A stretch of DNA of 42,404 nucleotides from Bacillota bacterium (GTDB taxonomy: Bacteria; Bacillota; Clostridia; Oscillospirales; Ruminococcaceae), in the NCBI GenBank assembly GCA_023415575.1, contig JAEZKF010000009.1, forward strand, positions 1-42,404. Reading direction: 5' to 3'. The position numbers were made by a program, and so were the translations under genes. Numbering within the stretch: position 1 is the stretch's first letter; each line of letters begins with the position of its first letter. Below, piece by piece: positions 32,493 to 40,874 of this stretch. The notes below the pieces were generated by a model. It ran no database searches. It saw only the letters and a program-made list of their open reading frames with translations, and was not told the origin of the DNA.

Positions 32493-33434
32493 TTAAACCC
32501 CGCCGGTGTGCCTGATACAGGTTAGGATGGCTGTACCCACCGCATTGTCGCTCGAAAGCGCGGGGCTGGCAAACAGGCCGCCAAATCGCTCGGTAAATGT
32601 CTCACGAATAATGGAGTTTGACATCACGCCGCCCGCGTAGATTAACGGTAGGTTACCATAGGTCTTGATAGCTATCTCTGTCATGTAAGCAAGCGCTGCC
32701 ATGATGTAATCAATGCAGTAACGGGCTACATCACACGGGGCCTCGCCGTTTGACAGCATACGCGCACACTGATTCTCCACTCCGGAAAGGCAGCAATCCT
32801 GCCCTTTAACGGCAGGGTTAATATGAAAGGTTTTGCTGCTTTTGCGTGATAGGGCATCCAGCTCCATGCCGGCAGGAAAGCCTAATCCAAGCATTACACC
32901 CACACGGTCAATCACCTGCCCCGCCTTAAGGTCAAGGCTGTGGCCGATGCGCTCTATTCCAATGATCGTTTCATCGCTGGGCGTAACCAATAGACATTCG
33001 GTTGTTCCGCCGGAAACGTGAAATGCGATAAACCGTTCACTTAACAGGTCAAGGCGCCCGACCGAATAGAGCGCAGCCGTTATATGCCCCGCTTGGTGGG
33101 AGAAGGAATACACAGGCAGATGAGAGGATGCGCCTATGGCATGAGCAGCACATTCCCCTGACAGAAAGCAGGGCATGTACGATCCCTCTTCATCTCGCGG
33201 GCGGGCAGAATAGCCGACTGCGCATGGGGACTGATCAGTCTGCGCAAACAACCGCTTCATGATATCCGGCAGCTGCCGAACATGATGAAACACCGCATCG
33301 CTCTGCCGAAGGCCAAGTTCACCCTGTTTTACGGGTAAAAGCTGCTTTTCACTTATTACCTCGCCCATCTCACTGTTATACAGCGCAGCTGAAGTAGTAT
33401 AGTTACTGGTATCAATCCCTAGAAAAACGGACAT
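32493..33434 (-). CDS. TsaD/Kae1-like protein (paralogue)
   Basis: A 313-residue protein of the Kae1/TsaD/Gcp superfamily. The N-terminal FLGIDTSNYTTSAAL is the phosphate-binding start, SHQAGHITAAL keeps an HxxxH metal motif, and FHVSGGTTECL and YAGGVMSNSIIRE complete the ATPase fold. It is shorter and more divergent than TsaD. Clostridia commonly carry this paralogue between nusB and xseA in addition to true tsaD, so I do not assign the tRNA t6A role. ATG 33434 is chosen; a GTG at 33443 overlapping the nusB stop is possible. A 103-base gap follows before xseA. Confidence 0.82.
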   Translation of the reverse strand: MSVFLGIDTSNYTTSAALYNSEMGEVISEKQLLPVKQGELGLRQSDAVFHHVRQLPDIMKRLFAQTDQSPCAVGYSARPRDEEGSYMPCFLSGECAAHAIGASSHLPVYSFSHQAGHITAALYSVGRLDLLSERFIAFHVSGGTTECLLVTPSDETIIGIERIGHSLDLKAGQVIDRVGVMLGLGFPAGMELDALSRKSSKTFHINPAVKGQDCCLSGVENQCARMLSNGEAPCDVARYCIDYIMAALAYMTEIAIKTYGNLPLIYAGGVMSNSIIRETFTERFGGLFASPALSSDNAVGTAILTCIRHTGGV

Positions 33435-33442
33435 CTTAGCCA

Positions 33443-33964
33443 CTACTCCTGCTCCGGTTGTAGGGGGATATCGCCCTGCTCCTGCTCTTGTTCAGCTACC
33501 GGCTCCACATCGGGTGTATTTGCGCCGGCTATCTCCTTTGCAGCCGTACCTAAGACCCCGTTTACAAAAGCGGAATCCTCTTCACTTGCATACTTCTTGG
33601 TGATATCCACCGCCTCGTTTATCGATACGCTGACCGGGATATCGGGTTCATACAGCATCTCATATAAGGCAAGGCGCAAAACCGCGAACGCCACCCTGGA
33701 GATGCGGTTCTTCTTCCATTTCAGCGATAGGCGTTCGATTCGCTCATCAAGCTCCTCAAGATGCTCCTGTACCTTAAGGGCGGTTTGCTCCGCAAACGGG
33801 TCAAGGTGCTTCTCCCAATTTTCCCGTTTTACATCTGGACTATCGATTACAATAACCCTGCTTTCGTTTGCAAGGTCAATGAGCTCCTGCATATCCTCGT
33901 TGCGGAATGATTTTTCAAACAGCAGGAAAAATGCCTGCTCCCTTGCTTCTCTGCGCGTTATCAT
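33443..33964 (-). CDS. nusB: Transcription antitermination protein NusB
   Basis: A 173-residue all-alpha RNA-binding factor that with NusE marks rRNA antitermination sites. The family start MITRREAREQAFFLLFE and the later PVSVSINEAVDITKKYA and AFVNGVLGTAAKEI are visible. The protein has a glutamine- and glutamate-rich C-terminal tail of about 25 residues (EPVAEQEQEQGDIPLQPEQE) beyond the usual end. It appears to head the nusB to recN run. Confidence 0.94.
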   Translation of the reverse strand: MITRREAREQAFFLLFEKSFRNEDMQELIDLANESRVIVIDSPDVKRENWEKHLDPFAEQTALKVQEHLEELDERIERLSLKWKKNRISRVAFAVLRLALYEMLYEPDIPVSVSINEAVDITKKYASEEDSAFVNGVLGTAAKEIAGANTPDVEPVAEQEQEQGDIPLQPEQE

Positions 33965-34019
33965 ACTACGTGCATCCTTTCAGACAAAATGTGTAAAGCA
34001 TTAAGCCTTACACAGCTTT

Positions 34020-34062
34020 AACACAAAAGAAGCCCTCCGCCGGCATGGAGGGCTTACGAAAA
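34020..34062 (-). terminator. Terminator after the Asp23 gene
   Basis: On the minus strand AAGCCCTCC/GGAGGGCTT (34055-34030) with an eight-base loop is followed by CTTTTGTGTT. It lies about 100 bases past the Asp23 stop codon and separates it from nusB. Confidence 0.78.
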
Positions 34063-34152
34063 GTCAACTACAGTTCACAGCCTTTGCTTGAACCAAACCC
34101 ATCTGTCTGTACCCGTTAATCTTACACAGTGTCACCAGAAGAATCTTGTCGA

Positions 34153-34521
34153 TTATTGCTCTTTGGCGGAATCCTCAAACTGGATGGAGACAATGTGTAC
34201 ATTAACCTTTGAAACCGCAATCCCGGTCATGCTCTGAATAGAGGCCTTGACGTTGGATTGAATCTGCTGGGCAACCTCTTGAATCTTTGCCCCAGATACA
34301 AGGTTTACATATACATCAATCACAGCGACATCATCGCGAACCGTGATTTTCACCGGTCTTGGAACAACGGGCTTTGAGACCAACCCCTTAATGGTGGTGG
34401 GCATGGTGGCAAGGTCTGCTACTCCGTTGATCTCGCGTGTGGCGGTACACGCAATCTTAGAAAGGACATCCTCAGAGATCTTTAAGCTTCCCACAGTGTC
34501 CTTAATGGTATTCTCCTTCAT
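34153..34521 (-). CDS. Asp23/Gls24 family envelope-stress protein
   Basis: A 122-residue protein of the Asp23 (DUF322) family. The family core is visible as VGSLKISEDVLSKIACTATR, GVADLATMP, DVAVIDVYVNLVSGAKIQEVA and QIQSNVKASIQSMTGIAVSKVNVHI (quoted in parts). Such proteins occur near the nusB operon in many Firmicutes. The ATG at 34521 follows GGAGGCAG; a frame back to 34650 runs into the palindrome and is not credible. It stands alone between two terminators. Confidence 0.88.
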   Translation of the reverse strand: MKENTIKDTVGSLKISEDVLSKIACTATREINGVADLATMPTTIKGLVSKPVVPRPVKITVRDDVAVIDVYVNLVSGAKIQEVAQQIQSNVKASIQSMTGIAVSKVNVHIVSIQFEDSAKEQ

Positions 34522-34599
34522 ATCTGCCTCCGTTTCTGCCGGTATACCGACAATAGATAATGGCATCGGCAGGGTAAATGCCCTTGCCGCAAAAAGCGC

Positions 34600-34648
34600 A
34601 CAAAAACAAAGTGGTATAATACCATTTCCTTTAATGGTATTATACCAC
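34600..34648 (-). terminator. Terminator of the spoIIIA operon (16-bp palindrome)
   Basis: A perfect 16-bp inverted repeat (34611-34626 with 34633-34648, loop of six bases) is followed on the minus strand by TTTGTTTTTG. It lies 19 bases past the spoIIIAH stop codon. Confidence 0.75.
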
Positions 34649-34666
34649 AAAATGATAAAGACACAA

Positions 34667-35257
34667 CTACTTTACCGGAATAATCGTGATATTTTCAACC
34701 GGAATGCTGATTTGATTTAGGATGATATCCTTAATCTGTGCGACCTCGGTACTTAACAAACCATCGGTCTTTACCACAATACTCGCCTTGTCGCCATCGA
34801 TGAATGCGATGCAGTCTGCAAAGCCCTTTGCTTTAATCAGGCTTTCAATATTGTTCTCGGCATCGATGGCTGTTGAGATGTTTGCTGCGGTTGTGATTGC
34901 CTTATCCTTCTCCTCTTCGGTGATTGCGCTATCCTGCAAAATCTCCTGCAAGGTTTCTACTGCCTCGTCGCGGCTCTGTTTTTTGTTTAGCCGTGCTTCA
35001 ATAAAATAATCCTCGCCTGCATTATTGGTGACGATTGCATCGGTAAAATCGGTAATTCCGGTTACGTCGATTGCATCAGCTGCATCCTCATCATCAGTAC
35101 CTACAAACTGCGCCTCGCCGTAGTTCTTGGAGGCATTCGCATCGTCGGCGAGTGTTAGATCCTTGCCGGTTTGAGAGAACTGCCAATTGAGGTATATTGC
35201 AATACCGAGCGCGAGCACTAAAGTCGCAAGCAGTATCTGCCTTTTGCCAAACACCAT
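34667..35257 (-). CDS. spoIIIAH: Stage III sporulation protein AH
   Basis: A 196-residue single-pass mother-cell protein. The N-terminal helix is residues 8-26 (LLATLVLALGIAIYLNWQF). A variable acidic linker (about 35-70) and a C-terminal ring-building domain of the YscJ/FliF type follow (EILQDSAITEEEKDKAITTA and ISIPVENITIIPVK). It pairs with SpoIIQ of the forespore to form the feeding channel. The start at 35257 follows GGGAGG. It is the last gene of the spoIIIA operon. Confidence 0.95.
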   Translation of the reverse strand: MVFGKRQILLATLVLALGIAIYLNWQFSQTGKDLTLADDANASKNYGEAQFVGTDDEDAADAIDVTGITDFTDAIVTNNAGEDYFIEARLNKKQSRDEAVETLQEILQDSAITEEEKDKAITTAANISTAIDAENNIESLIKAKGFADCIAFIDGDKASIVVKTDGLLSTEVAQIKDIILNQISIPVENITIIPVK

Positions 35258-35278
35258 AGTATGTTCCTCCCGTCTAGA

Positions 35279-35872
35279 TTATGAGTTCTCGATTGCCATT
35301 TTGGTGACGCAAACACGGTTTGCGCCGATGTCAAATGCGGTAGTTACCGCGTCAATGATGCGCGATTGAACTAGCTTATCATCACCGCCCTCGCATACCA
35401 CAACAACTCCTTTAACCCGGGGTGCCTTTTCGGTGGTAAGCAAGGCCTGCTTACCGTCCGACCCATCCACAAAGATGTAGGTTTCCTCGGATTTATCCTT
35501 CTGCGTTGTTTTGGTGCTCTTCCCATCCGATATGTCTCTGGTCACATCGGTATCGGTTTTTGCTTCTTTTGCGTAAACATATTCCACGCTGGTTTCCAGC
35601 GTAACCATAACCTTAGCGCGCCCTACGCCGTCAATAGAGGTTATCAGGTCATATACCTGCTCTTCGAGCATCTCTTTGCTCATTGAAATGGAATCACTTG
35701 TGCTGCTAACCTCTTGTTTTGCCTTGTTTTTTGGTGTAATCAGCTCTGAAAGAAGGATGAGTGTGATTCCCAGTATCCCGATGGCCACAATGATGCGTAC
35801 CTTTTTATCGCCTTTAAGCAGGTCTCCAAACCGTTTTGGGATATTCAGAATATGCTTGTTAGTCTCCTGCAT
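35279..35872 (-). CDS. spoIIIAG: Stage III sporulation protein AG
   Basis: A 197-residue membrane protein with one helix (about 25-43, VRIIVAIGILGITLILLSEL) and a ring-building C-terminal domain (ELITSIDGVGRAKVMVTLET-like, then GVVVVCEGGDD). The closing part (AFDIGANRVCVTKM) is typical of the family. The ATG at 35872 follows GGAGG by five bases. A start at 35890 that overlaps the spoIIIAF stop lacks a site. Confidence 0.94.
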   Translation of the reverse strand: MQETNKHILNIPKRFGDLLKGDKKVRIIVAIGILGITLILLSELITPKNKAKQEVSSTSDSISMSKEMLEEQVYDLITSIDGVGRAKVMVTLETSVEYVYAKEAKTDTDVTRDISDGKSTKTTQKDKSEETYIFVDGSDGKQALLTTEKAPRVKGVVVVCEGGDDKLVQSRIIDAVTTAFDIGANRVCVTKMAIENS

Positions 35873-35889
35873 ATCAACCTCCGCGGACA

Positions 35890-36366
35890 TTACGACACAT
35901 CCGAAATACTCAGGATGGTAGCAATGCCCGTTTTACCGCTTATGTATTCCCTGATTTCTGCCTCGCGATCAGCATAATCGGGCGAAATCACAACATCTAT
36001 CTGACTAATAGATATGCGGTTTTTGTCCGCAGTATTATACTCAAAAGAAATATTTTCAGCCGTTACCCCTTTTTGCGCAAGAAGTGACTCCACCTGTGTT
36101 ATCATGCTGCTTTCCGTCTGCTTGTCCACGGTGGATAACAACCTTTCCTGCACCTCAGTAAGGCTTTGGTCTGCCTTGCCGCTGAATGTAAGCTTGATAT
36201 CGGGCAGCTTTGATAAGACGGGCGAGATGATACAGCTTAAAAAGAACACACCGATGACAAGACGCATCATCTTTTCAAGACTTGTCTTGGGGGCAAGGAT
36301 ATGCATAATAGCCCCGGCCAGTGCTGCCACACACAAGGAGATTGCCCAAAGCTTGATATCTGCCAC
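35890..36366 (-). CDS. spoIIIAF: Stage III sporulation protein AF
   Basis: A 158-residue membrane protein. Two helices lie near the N-terminus (about 4-24 and 33-51), and a soluble C-terminal domain with DVVISPDYADREAEIREYI follows. The GTG at 36366 lies six bases after GGAAGG. It belongs to the spoIIIA channel complex in the mother-cell membrane. Confidence 0.92.
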   Translation of the reverse strand: MADIKLWAISLCVAALAGAIMHILAPKTSLEKMMRLVIGVFFLSCIISPVLSKLPDIKLTFSGKADQSLTEVQERLLSTVDKQTESSMITQVESLLAQKGVTAENISFEYNTADKNRISISQIDVVISPDYADREAEIREYISGKTGIATILSISDVS

Positions 36367-36396
36367 AGCGCGCCTTCCCCCTTTTGCCTAGTAGTA

Positions 36397-37548
36397 TCAT
36401 GCTGGCGAGCTGATGGTAAGGACAACGGTAGTAGACACTATCATCAGCACCGCAAAGCAAAGGATGATGGTGATAAGCAGTGAGATTGCGGCAGCGCAGC
36501 TTTTTAGCACCTCGCTTACCTGCTTTAGGTCAAAGATCTCACTCACAGCCGCCGAGACCTTTAGGGTAAGCATCCAGACAACCGCCTCGAGCAAAACCGG
36601 AAGAAAAGTCATTGCGGCGGCAAGGATGCCAAAAACGCCTACTACGCTCTTTAAAAGCATCAAGCAGCCACTTACAGACGACATCGCGTCGGCTAGAGCC
36701 CCGCCGACCACAGGTACAAAAGACCCGATGATAAACTTTCCCGCCTTAACGGCTACGTTGTCGACGCCAGAACTAACCAATGTCTGTACGCTCAGCAAGG
36801 ATACAAAAACTGTTATGATAAATCCCAGCACCCAGGATGCAATGCTTTTAGTCAGGCTTGCGGCCCCTGACAGGTTCATCTGCGGGGATACTGCAGCAAT
36901 AATGCAAAAGGCTAGATAGATACCAAGCAGCGGCACCACAGTAGCAGAGGCAATCTGCGCCGTTACCTCCGAAGCACCGAACAGCAAAAGGTTGTATGTA
37001 GATGCAGCACCCGGGTGTCCGGAAACGGCCATAATGCCGGATAGTACCGGTACAAACGCCAGCATAAAATTGCTGCAGTCATAAATTGCACTCGCAGTTC
37101 TCTGGATGCAGTTCATCACAGGAGCTATCACCGCACCGACAATACATAGTATTGCAACGGTGTTAAAGACACTGCCGAGGTTCTTTTGTAAAAAGCCTTC
37201 CTTAAACCCGTCAATGAGTGAGCAAAGAAGGATTATCCCAAGCACGGAAAAAAAGACAACCTGCGGCATTGATACCGTATCCCTTACCATTGCTCCAAAC
37301 AGTCCGAAGAACTCTTTTGGAGTAAGTGTGAGGATGCTTCCAACCGATATATCCTCAATGCCGATGGTTTTGAGGTATTCCTTTGTCTCATCGGATAGCT
37401 GCCACCACAGGTCATCCGCCCCGCTTGCCAAAAGCTGCTCTTCGAATAGGTCTTCCGGAACCGCGTCCGCGATGACTTCCCCTTCGGCATGCACCGGTAC
37501 GGAGAGCAAAAACACAAAGAATATGACAATGAGCAGCTTTACCTTCAT
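36397..37548 (-). CDS. spoIIIAE: Stage III sporulation protein AE
   Basis: A 383-residue multi-helix membrane protein with a cleavable-looking signal (residues 1-21, ending PVHA). About eight hydrophobic segments follow after the polar stretch ending GIEDISVGSILTLTPKEFF. The run VGGALADAMSSVSGCLMLLK is typical. It is the largest membrane part of the spoIIIA complex. It lies 39 bases after spoIIIAD. Confidence 0.95.
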   Translation of the reverse strand: MKVKLLIVIFFVFLLSVPVHAEGEVIADAVPEDLFEEQLLASGADDLWWQLSDETKEYLKTIGIEDISVGSILTLTPKEFFGLFGAMVRDTVSMPQVVFFSVLGIILLCSLIDGFKEGFLQKNLGSVFNTVAILCIVGAVIAPVMNCIQRTASAIYDCSNFMLAFVPVLSGIMAVSGHPGAASTYNLLLFGASEVTAQIASATVVPLLGIYLAFCIIAAVSPQMNLSGAASLTKSIASWVLGFIITVFVSLLSVQTLVSSGVDNVAVKAGKFIIGSFVPVVGGALADAMSSVSGCLMLLKSVVGVFGILAAAMTFLPVLLEAVVWMLTLKVSAAVSEIFDLKQVSEVLKSCAAAISLLITIILCFAVLMIVSTTVVLTISSPA

Positions 37549-37587
37549 AGGTTCTTTACATCCCTTTATCTCATAATCGCTTTATGC

Positions 37588-37980
37588 TTACGATGCGTTA
37601 ATAAGCGCCTTTGCAATACTGAGAATTCGCTCAAACAACGGTAGTGCAACAAGCAATACGGCTATCTTACCTGCGGTTTCTACCTTAGTTGCGATAGAAA
37701 CGACGCCCGAATCACGGCAGATATCCGCCGCGAGTTGGGTGATAAAGCAGATTCCGAGCGCTTTTAGTAAGATTACTATGTACTCTCCGCTGATGCCGGT
37801 CTGCGAAACCAGATCGCGAATCTCAGCAATAATCGGGGCACTCGCCACAATTACAAACACAAGGATAACAATGCCTGCTACGAGGTTTACCGCAAAGGCA
37901 TATTCCGGCTTGTACTGCTTAATCAGAACCGATATGGCGGCGGCGATGATGGCTACTCCCGCAACTGTCAAGATATCCAT
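37588..37980 (-). CDS. spoIIIAD: Stage III sporulation protein AD
   Basis: A 130-residue membrane protein with about four helices; LIKQYKPEYAFAVNLVAGI is the family entry after the first. It is related to SpoIIIAC and starts two bases after its stop codon, so translation is coupled. Confidence 0.94.
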   Translation of the reverse strand: MDILTVAGVAIIAAAISVLIKQYKPEYAFAVNLVAGIVILVFVIVASAPIIAEIRDLVSQTGISGEYIVILLKALGICFITQLAADICRDSGVVSIATKVETAGKIAVLLVALPLFERILSIAKALINAS

Positions 37981-37982
37981 CT

Positions 37983-38177
37983 TTACAGCCCAAACACGCT
38001 TTTGACCGTCTCAAACAGGTTGCTGATTTCGTAGATGATCATCATCAGTACGACGATGAGTCCCGCAAGCGTTGTCATCATCGCCTGCTCCTCTCTCCCT
38101 GACCGAATAAGCACCTGATTAAGCACCGCCACAATAATGCCGATCGCCGCAATCTTAAAGATTAAATCCACTTCCAT
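37983..38177 (-). CDS. spoIIIAC: Stage III sporulation protein AC
   Basis: A 64-residue protein with two helices (about 5-23 and 33-52). The family motif QVLIRSGREEQAMMTTLAGL lies between them. It is the smallest subunit of the operon. Confidence 0.95.
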   Translation of the reverse strand: MEVDLIFKIAAIGIIVAVLNQVLIRSGREEQAMMTTLAGLIVVLMMIIYEISNLFETVKSVFGL

Positions 38178-38256
38178 ATCCTATACCCCGCTTCGCCGTT
38201 TTCATATGCCGTTATGATTCGCTACACCTATGGCTATGCCGCCAATCAGAAAGATA

Positions 38257-38778
38257 TTACAACATCAAAATTGCAAACCCGATGCCTGCTAGCACGCCGA
38301 TGGTCAGATACATTCTTGACCGTGAAGCGCATTCCGCTCTGGCTGCCTCGTAGCTTTTCTCAAACATCCGCGTATACATTGCGATTGTCTGCTGCTGCTC
38401 CTGGGCATCAGTAGCCCCTAGTGTACTGCCAAGTGACGCCAAACGCTCATAGTCATCTTTTGCCAGCAGCTGACGCTGTTTTGCTGCACTTGCCCTCCAC
38501 GCATCGGGAAACGGCTCGCCTTGCCTTAGTCTCTCTTTACACTCTTCTAAAAAGGTAAGGGATGCAAACCTGCTTTGCATCGCCATCTGAGAGACAATCT
38601 CACCCACAGGCATACGCACATAGCTAATTTGCGATGAAAGATAATCCAACATAGCTATAAGCCGTTCGAGACAATCTGCCCTGTCAATCAAACGCTTTTG
38701 CAGCATGAACCCCACTGCCGAGCAGGTCGCCACAATACAGACCATTCCCCCCGCCTTGAGTATAAAGCTCATCCGCAC
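38257..38778 (-). CDS. spoIIIAB: Stage III sporulation protein AB
   Basis: A 173-residue protein with helices at both ends (about 7-25 and 157-172) and a helical cytoplasmic middle (DYERLASLGSTLGATDAQEQ). It is part of the SpoIIIA complex and has the shape of a GspF-like assembly factor. GGGAGG lies six bases before the GTG at 38778 and about twelve before an ATG at 38772; either may be used. Its first 95 bases overlap the end of spoIIIAA in another frame. Confidence 0.92.
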   Translation of the reverse strand: MRMSFILKAGGMVCIVATCSAVGFMLQKRLIDRADCLERLIAMLDYLSSQISYVRMPVGEIVSQMAMQSRFASLTFLEECKERLRQGEPFPDAWRASAAKQRQLLAKDDYERLASLGSTLGATDAQEQQQTIAMYTRMFEKSYEAARAECASRSRMYLTIGVLAGIGFAILML

Positions 38779-39703
38779 TCACAACCTCCCTGATTGCACA
38801 TGGTTTGCTTGCATCATACAAAAACACGATATGACGAAATGCCCCAGCCTCAATTAAACGCATAATCTGTTTTTTACGTAAAAGCTCTTCTCTATTGGCA
38901 GCGTGCACAGTCGCGATAACCGCAACACCACAGTTCATTCCGACCAAAAGCGCATCCGCCTCCTGCGTGCTTCCAATCTCGTCACATACAATCACATCGG
39001 GAGCAAGACACCGCACCGCTATAAGTATGCCATCCCCCTTTGGGTAGCCGTCCAGAATATCACACCGAGGGCCTAAATCGTTGCCTGCCTGTCCGCAGTA
39101 AACCGCCGCAATCTCACCGCGTTCATCAACGACGGAAACACGCTTACCGCTCACTGAAAGCTGACGCGCCGTATCGCGAAGCAGGGTTGTTTTACCACTG
39201 CCCGGCACACCGCAGATTAAAACACCATCAATCCTGTTTGTAAGGAGACGCTTTACAAGGTCGTCGGCCGCACCGAATATCTGCCGAGCAACACGAAGGT
39301 TGATTGAGCTAATCGACCGAACGCCTATGATGCTGCCGTTCTCTATTACAGCGCTCCCACATAGGCCGGCACGGTGACCGTTCTTTACGGTGATGAACCC
39401 GCCGATAATCTCGTTTTGGTGGCTGTACACCGAATAATCACATATTCTTTTAAAGCACTCGTCTATCTGTCTGGAAGTGACTATTATTGCCTCATCCGTA
39501 ATATCAGATGTCAGGTCTCCGCGTCGGTTTATGAACATATCTATGTTTGAGAGATTGACCGATAGCGGCTTTGTGCACCGCAGCCTAATCTCTCGAATCT
39601 GCGCCTTGGTACTCTGAGGAAGAGCCGTTATTAGTACTCCTAACTCCTGAGGAAGCATCAAGGCTGCATCATCCAAGCGCGCAGCCTGCTCGGCAAGTCC
39701 CAT
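38684..39703 (-). CDS. spoIIIAA: Stage III sporulation protein AA (ATPase)
   Basis: A 339-residue cytoplasmic ATPase that powers or builds the SpoIIIA channel. Walker A is GVPGSGKT (165-172) and Walker B is DVIVCDEIGS. The N-terminal part has the family IREIRLRCTKPLSV and GGFITVKNGHRAGLCGSAV. The ATG at 39703 lies eight bases after AAGGA; an ATG at 39712 is too close to that site. The protein is about 30 residues longer than the B. subtilis protein I recall, and the excess equals the tail that overlaps spoIIIAB. It is the first gene of the operon; no convincing sigma-E promoter was seen. Confidence 0.94.
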   Translation of the reverse strand: MGLAEQAARLDDAALMLPQELGVLITALPQSTKAQIREIRLRCTKPLSVNLSNIDMFINRRGDLTSDITDEAIIVTSRQIDECFKRICDYSVYSHQNEIIGGFITVKNGHRAGLCGSAVIENGSIIGVRSISSINLRVARQIFGAADDLVKRLLTNRIDGVLICGVPGSGKTTLLRDTARQLSVSGKRVSVVDERGEIAAVYCGQAGNDLGPRCDILDGYPKGDGILIAVRCLAPDVIVCDEIGSTQEADALLVGMNCGVAVIATVHAANREELLRKKQIMRLIEAGAFRHIVFLYDASKPCAIREVVSADELYTQGGGNGLYCGDLLGSGVHAAKAFD

Positions 39704-39805
39704 TTCTTTCATCCTTCGTCCTTGTTGTAGTTTTGATTTAGTATATTGTTTGTCCTCTTTTTTTAGAACCAGAATACAATCGAATCGTGTTAGCTAGCTT
39801 AGCAA

Positions 39806-39849
39806 AATAAAAAAGCTGGATACATCGGTTTTATCCTAAGTATCCAGCA
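39806..39849 (-). terminator. Second terminator after secF
   Basis: On the minus strand GTATCCAGC and GCTGGATAC pair (39848-39840 with 39823-39815) and are followed by TTTTTTATTTTG. Confidence 0.82.
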
Positions 39850-39888
39850 ATAAAAAAGACGGATGCACCGAAGTGAATCCGTCTTTGA
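39850..39888 (-). terminator. First terminator after secF
   Basis: On the minus strand AAAGACGGAT/ATCCGTCTTT (39886-39855) with an inner CAC/GTG pairing is followed by TTTATT. It lies 20 bases past the secF stop codon, just before a second terminator. Confidence 0.88.
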
Positions 39889-39905
39889 TTGTTTGAGGCA
39901 GATGC

Positions 39906-40874
39906 CTATACTCTGATTTTGCCTACGCCGCCGGACTTACCGGGCTTATCCTTCTTGGAAGGAGCAGATGCCGCCTTCTTTGCGCGGTAGTTCTTCCACA
40001 CAACCCACAGGGGGCCAGCGATGAAGATGGAGGAGTAGGAACCGGAGATCATACCGAACATCATCGGGATTGCAAAGGAGAGGATGCTGTCTACGTTGTT
40101 AATCAATGCAACGACGCTCACCACAACCATAACGAGGAAGCCGCAGAAGCTTGTGATGATGGAACGGGTCAGCGACTGGTTGATGCTGAGGTTAACAATC
40201 TCTCCAAGATCCTTTTTACCGGCGTAAAGTCGCTCGTTCTCGCGGATGCGGTCATAGATAACGATGGTATCGTTAATCGAAAAACCAAGGATGGTCAGTA
40301 CTGCTGCGATGAAGTTGTCATCGAGCGGCATACGGAAGAACACAAAGGCCGCGAATACAACAATTACGTCATGCAGTAGTGCAACAATACCCATTGCGCC
40401 AGCCGAGAAACCGCCGATTTTGCGGAAGCGGATGCCGATATACAGGATGATTAAAAGCGAAGCCGCAGCTACCGCCACAAGGCACTTGAGGAAAAACTCC
40501 TTACCCATTACAGGGTTTACGTTATCAGAGGATTCCAACACAAGGTTGTTGTCCGGGAATTGTGCCGTCAGGGCCTCGGTTAGGGCTGCTTGGTTTTCAA
40601 TCGACAAGCTTTCATCCCCAGCAAGAGAGATGATAATCGTCTGGGTTTCGCCTTCGGTTTTTTGAATGCTTACCTGATCACCAAGCGTTTGCTCAACATT
40701 GGCTTCAACTTCATCGAGGTTAATCTCACCGGTATATGAATAGGTGATGATGGAACCACCTTTAAATTGGATATCGAGTTCCACACCCATAATGAGAGCG
40801 GCAAGAATAGTAACAATGACAATAGCGGAGGAGAGAATGAAGAATATCTTCTTTTTACCGATAAAATCAAACAT
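39906..40874 (-). CDS. secF: Protein translocase subunit SecF
   Basis: A 322-residue subunit that with SecD uses the proton gradient to help complete protein export. The first helix is residues 9-30, an extracytoplasmic domain follows (FKGGSIITYSYTG), and five helices from about 130 include the signature SINDTIVIYDRIRENE. A basic tail (KKAASAPSKKDKPGKSGG) ends the protein. Its ATG shares a base with the secD stop codon. Confidence 0.96.
   Translation of the reverse strand: MFDFIGKKKIFFILSSAIVIVTILAALIMGVELDIQFKGGSIITYSYTGEINLDEVEANVEQTLGDQVSIQKTEGETQTIIISLAGDESLSIENQAALTEALTAQFPDNNLVLESSDNVNPVMGKEFFLKCLVAVAAASLLIILYIGIRFRKIGGFSAGAMGIVALLHDVIVVFAAFVFFRMPLDDNFIAAVLTILGFSINDTIVIYDRIRENERLYAGKKDLGEIVNLSINQSLTRSIITSFCGFLVMVVVSVVALINNVDSILSFAIPMMFGMISGSYSSIFIAGPLWVVWKNYRAKKAASAPSKKDKPGKSGGVGKIRV

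Noticed and set aside
39713..39800. Sigma-E promoter upstream of spoIIIAA
   Set aside because: CAATATACT could be a -10 but the nearest GTATT element is spaced by about 24 bases, too far for sigma-E.
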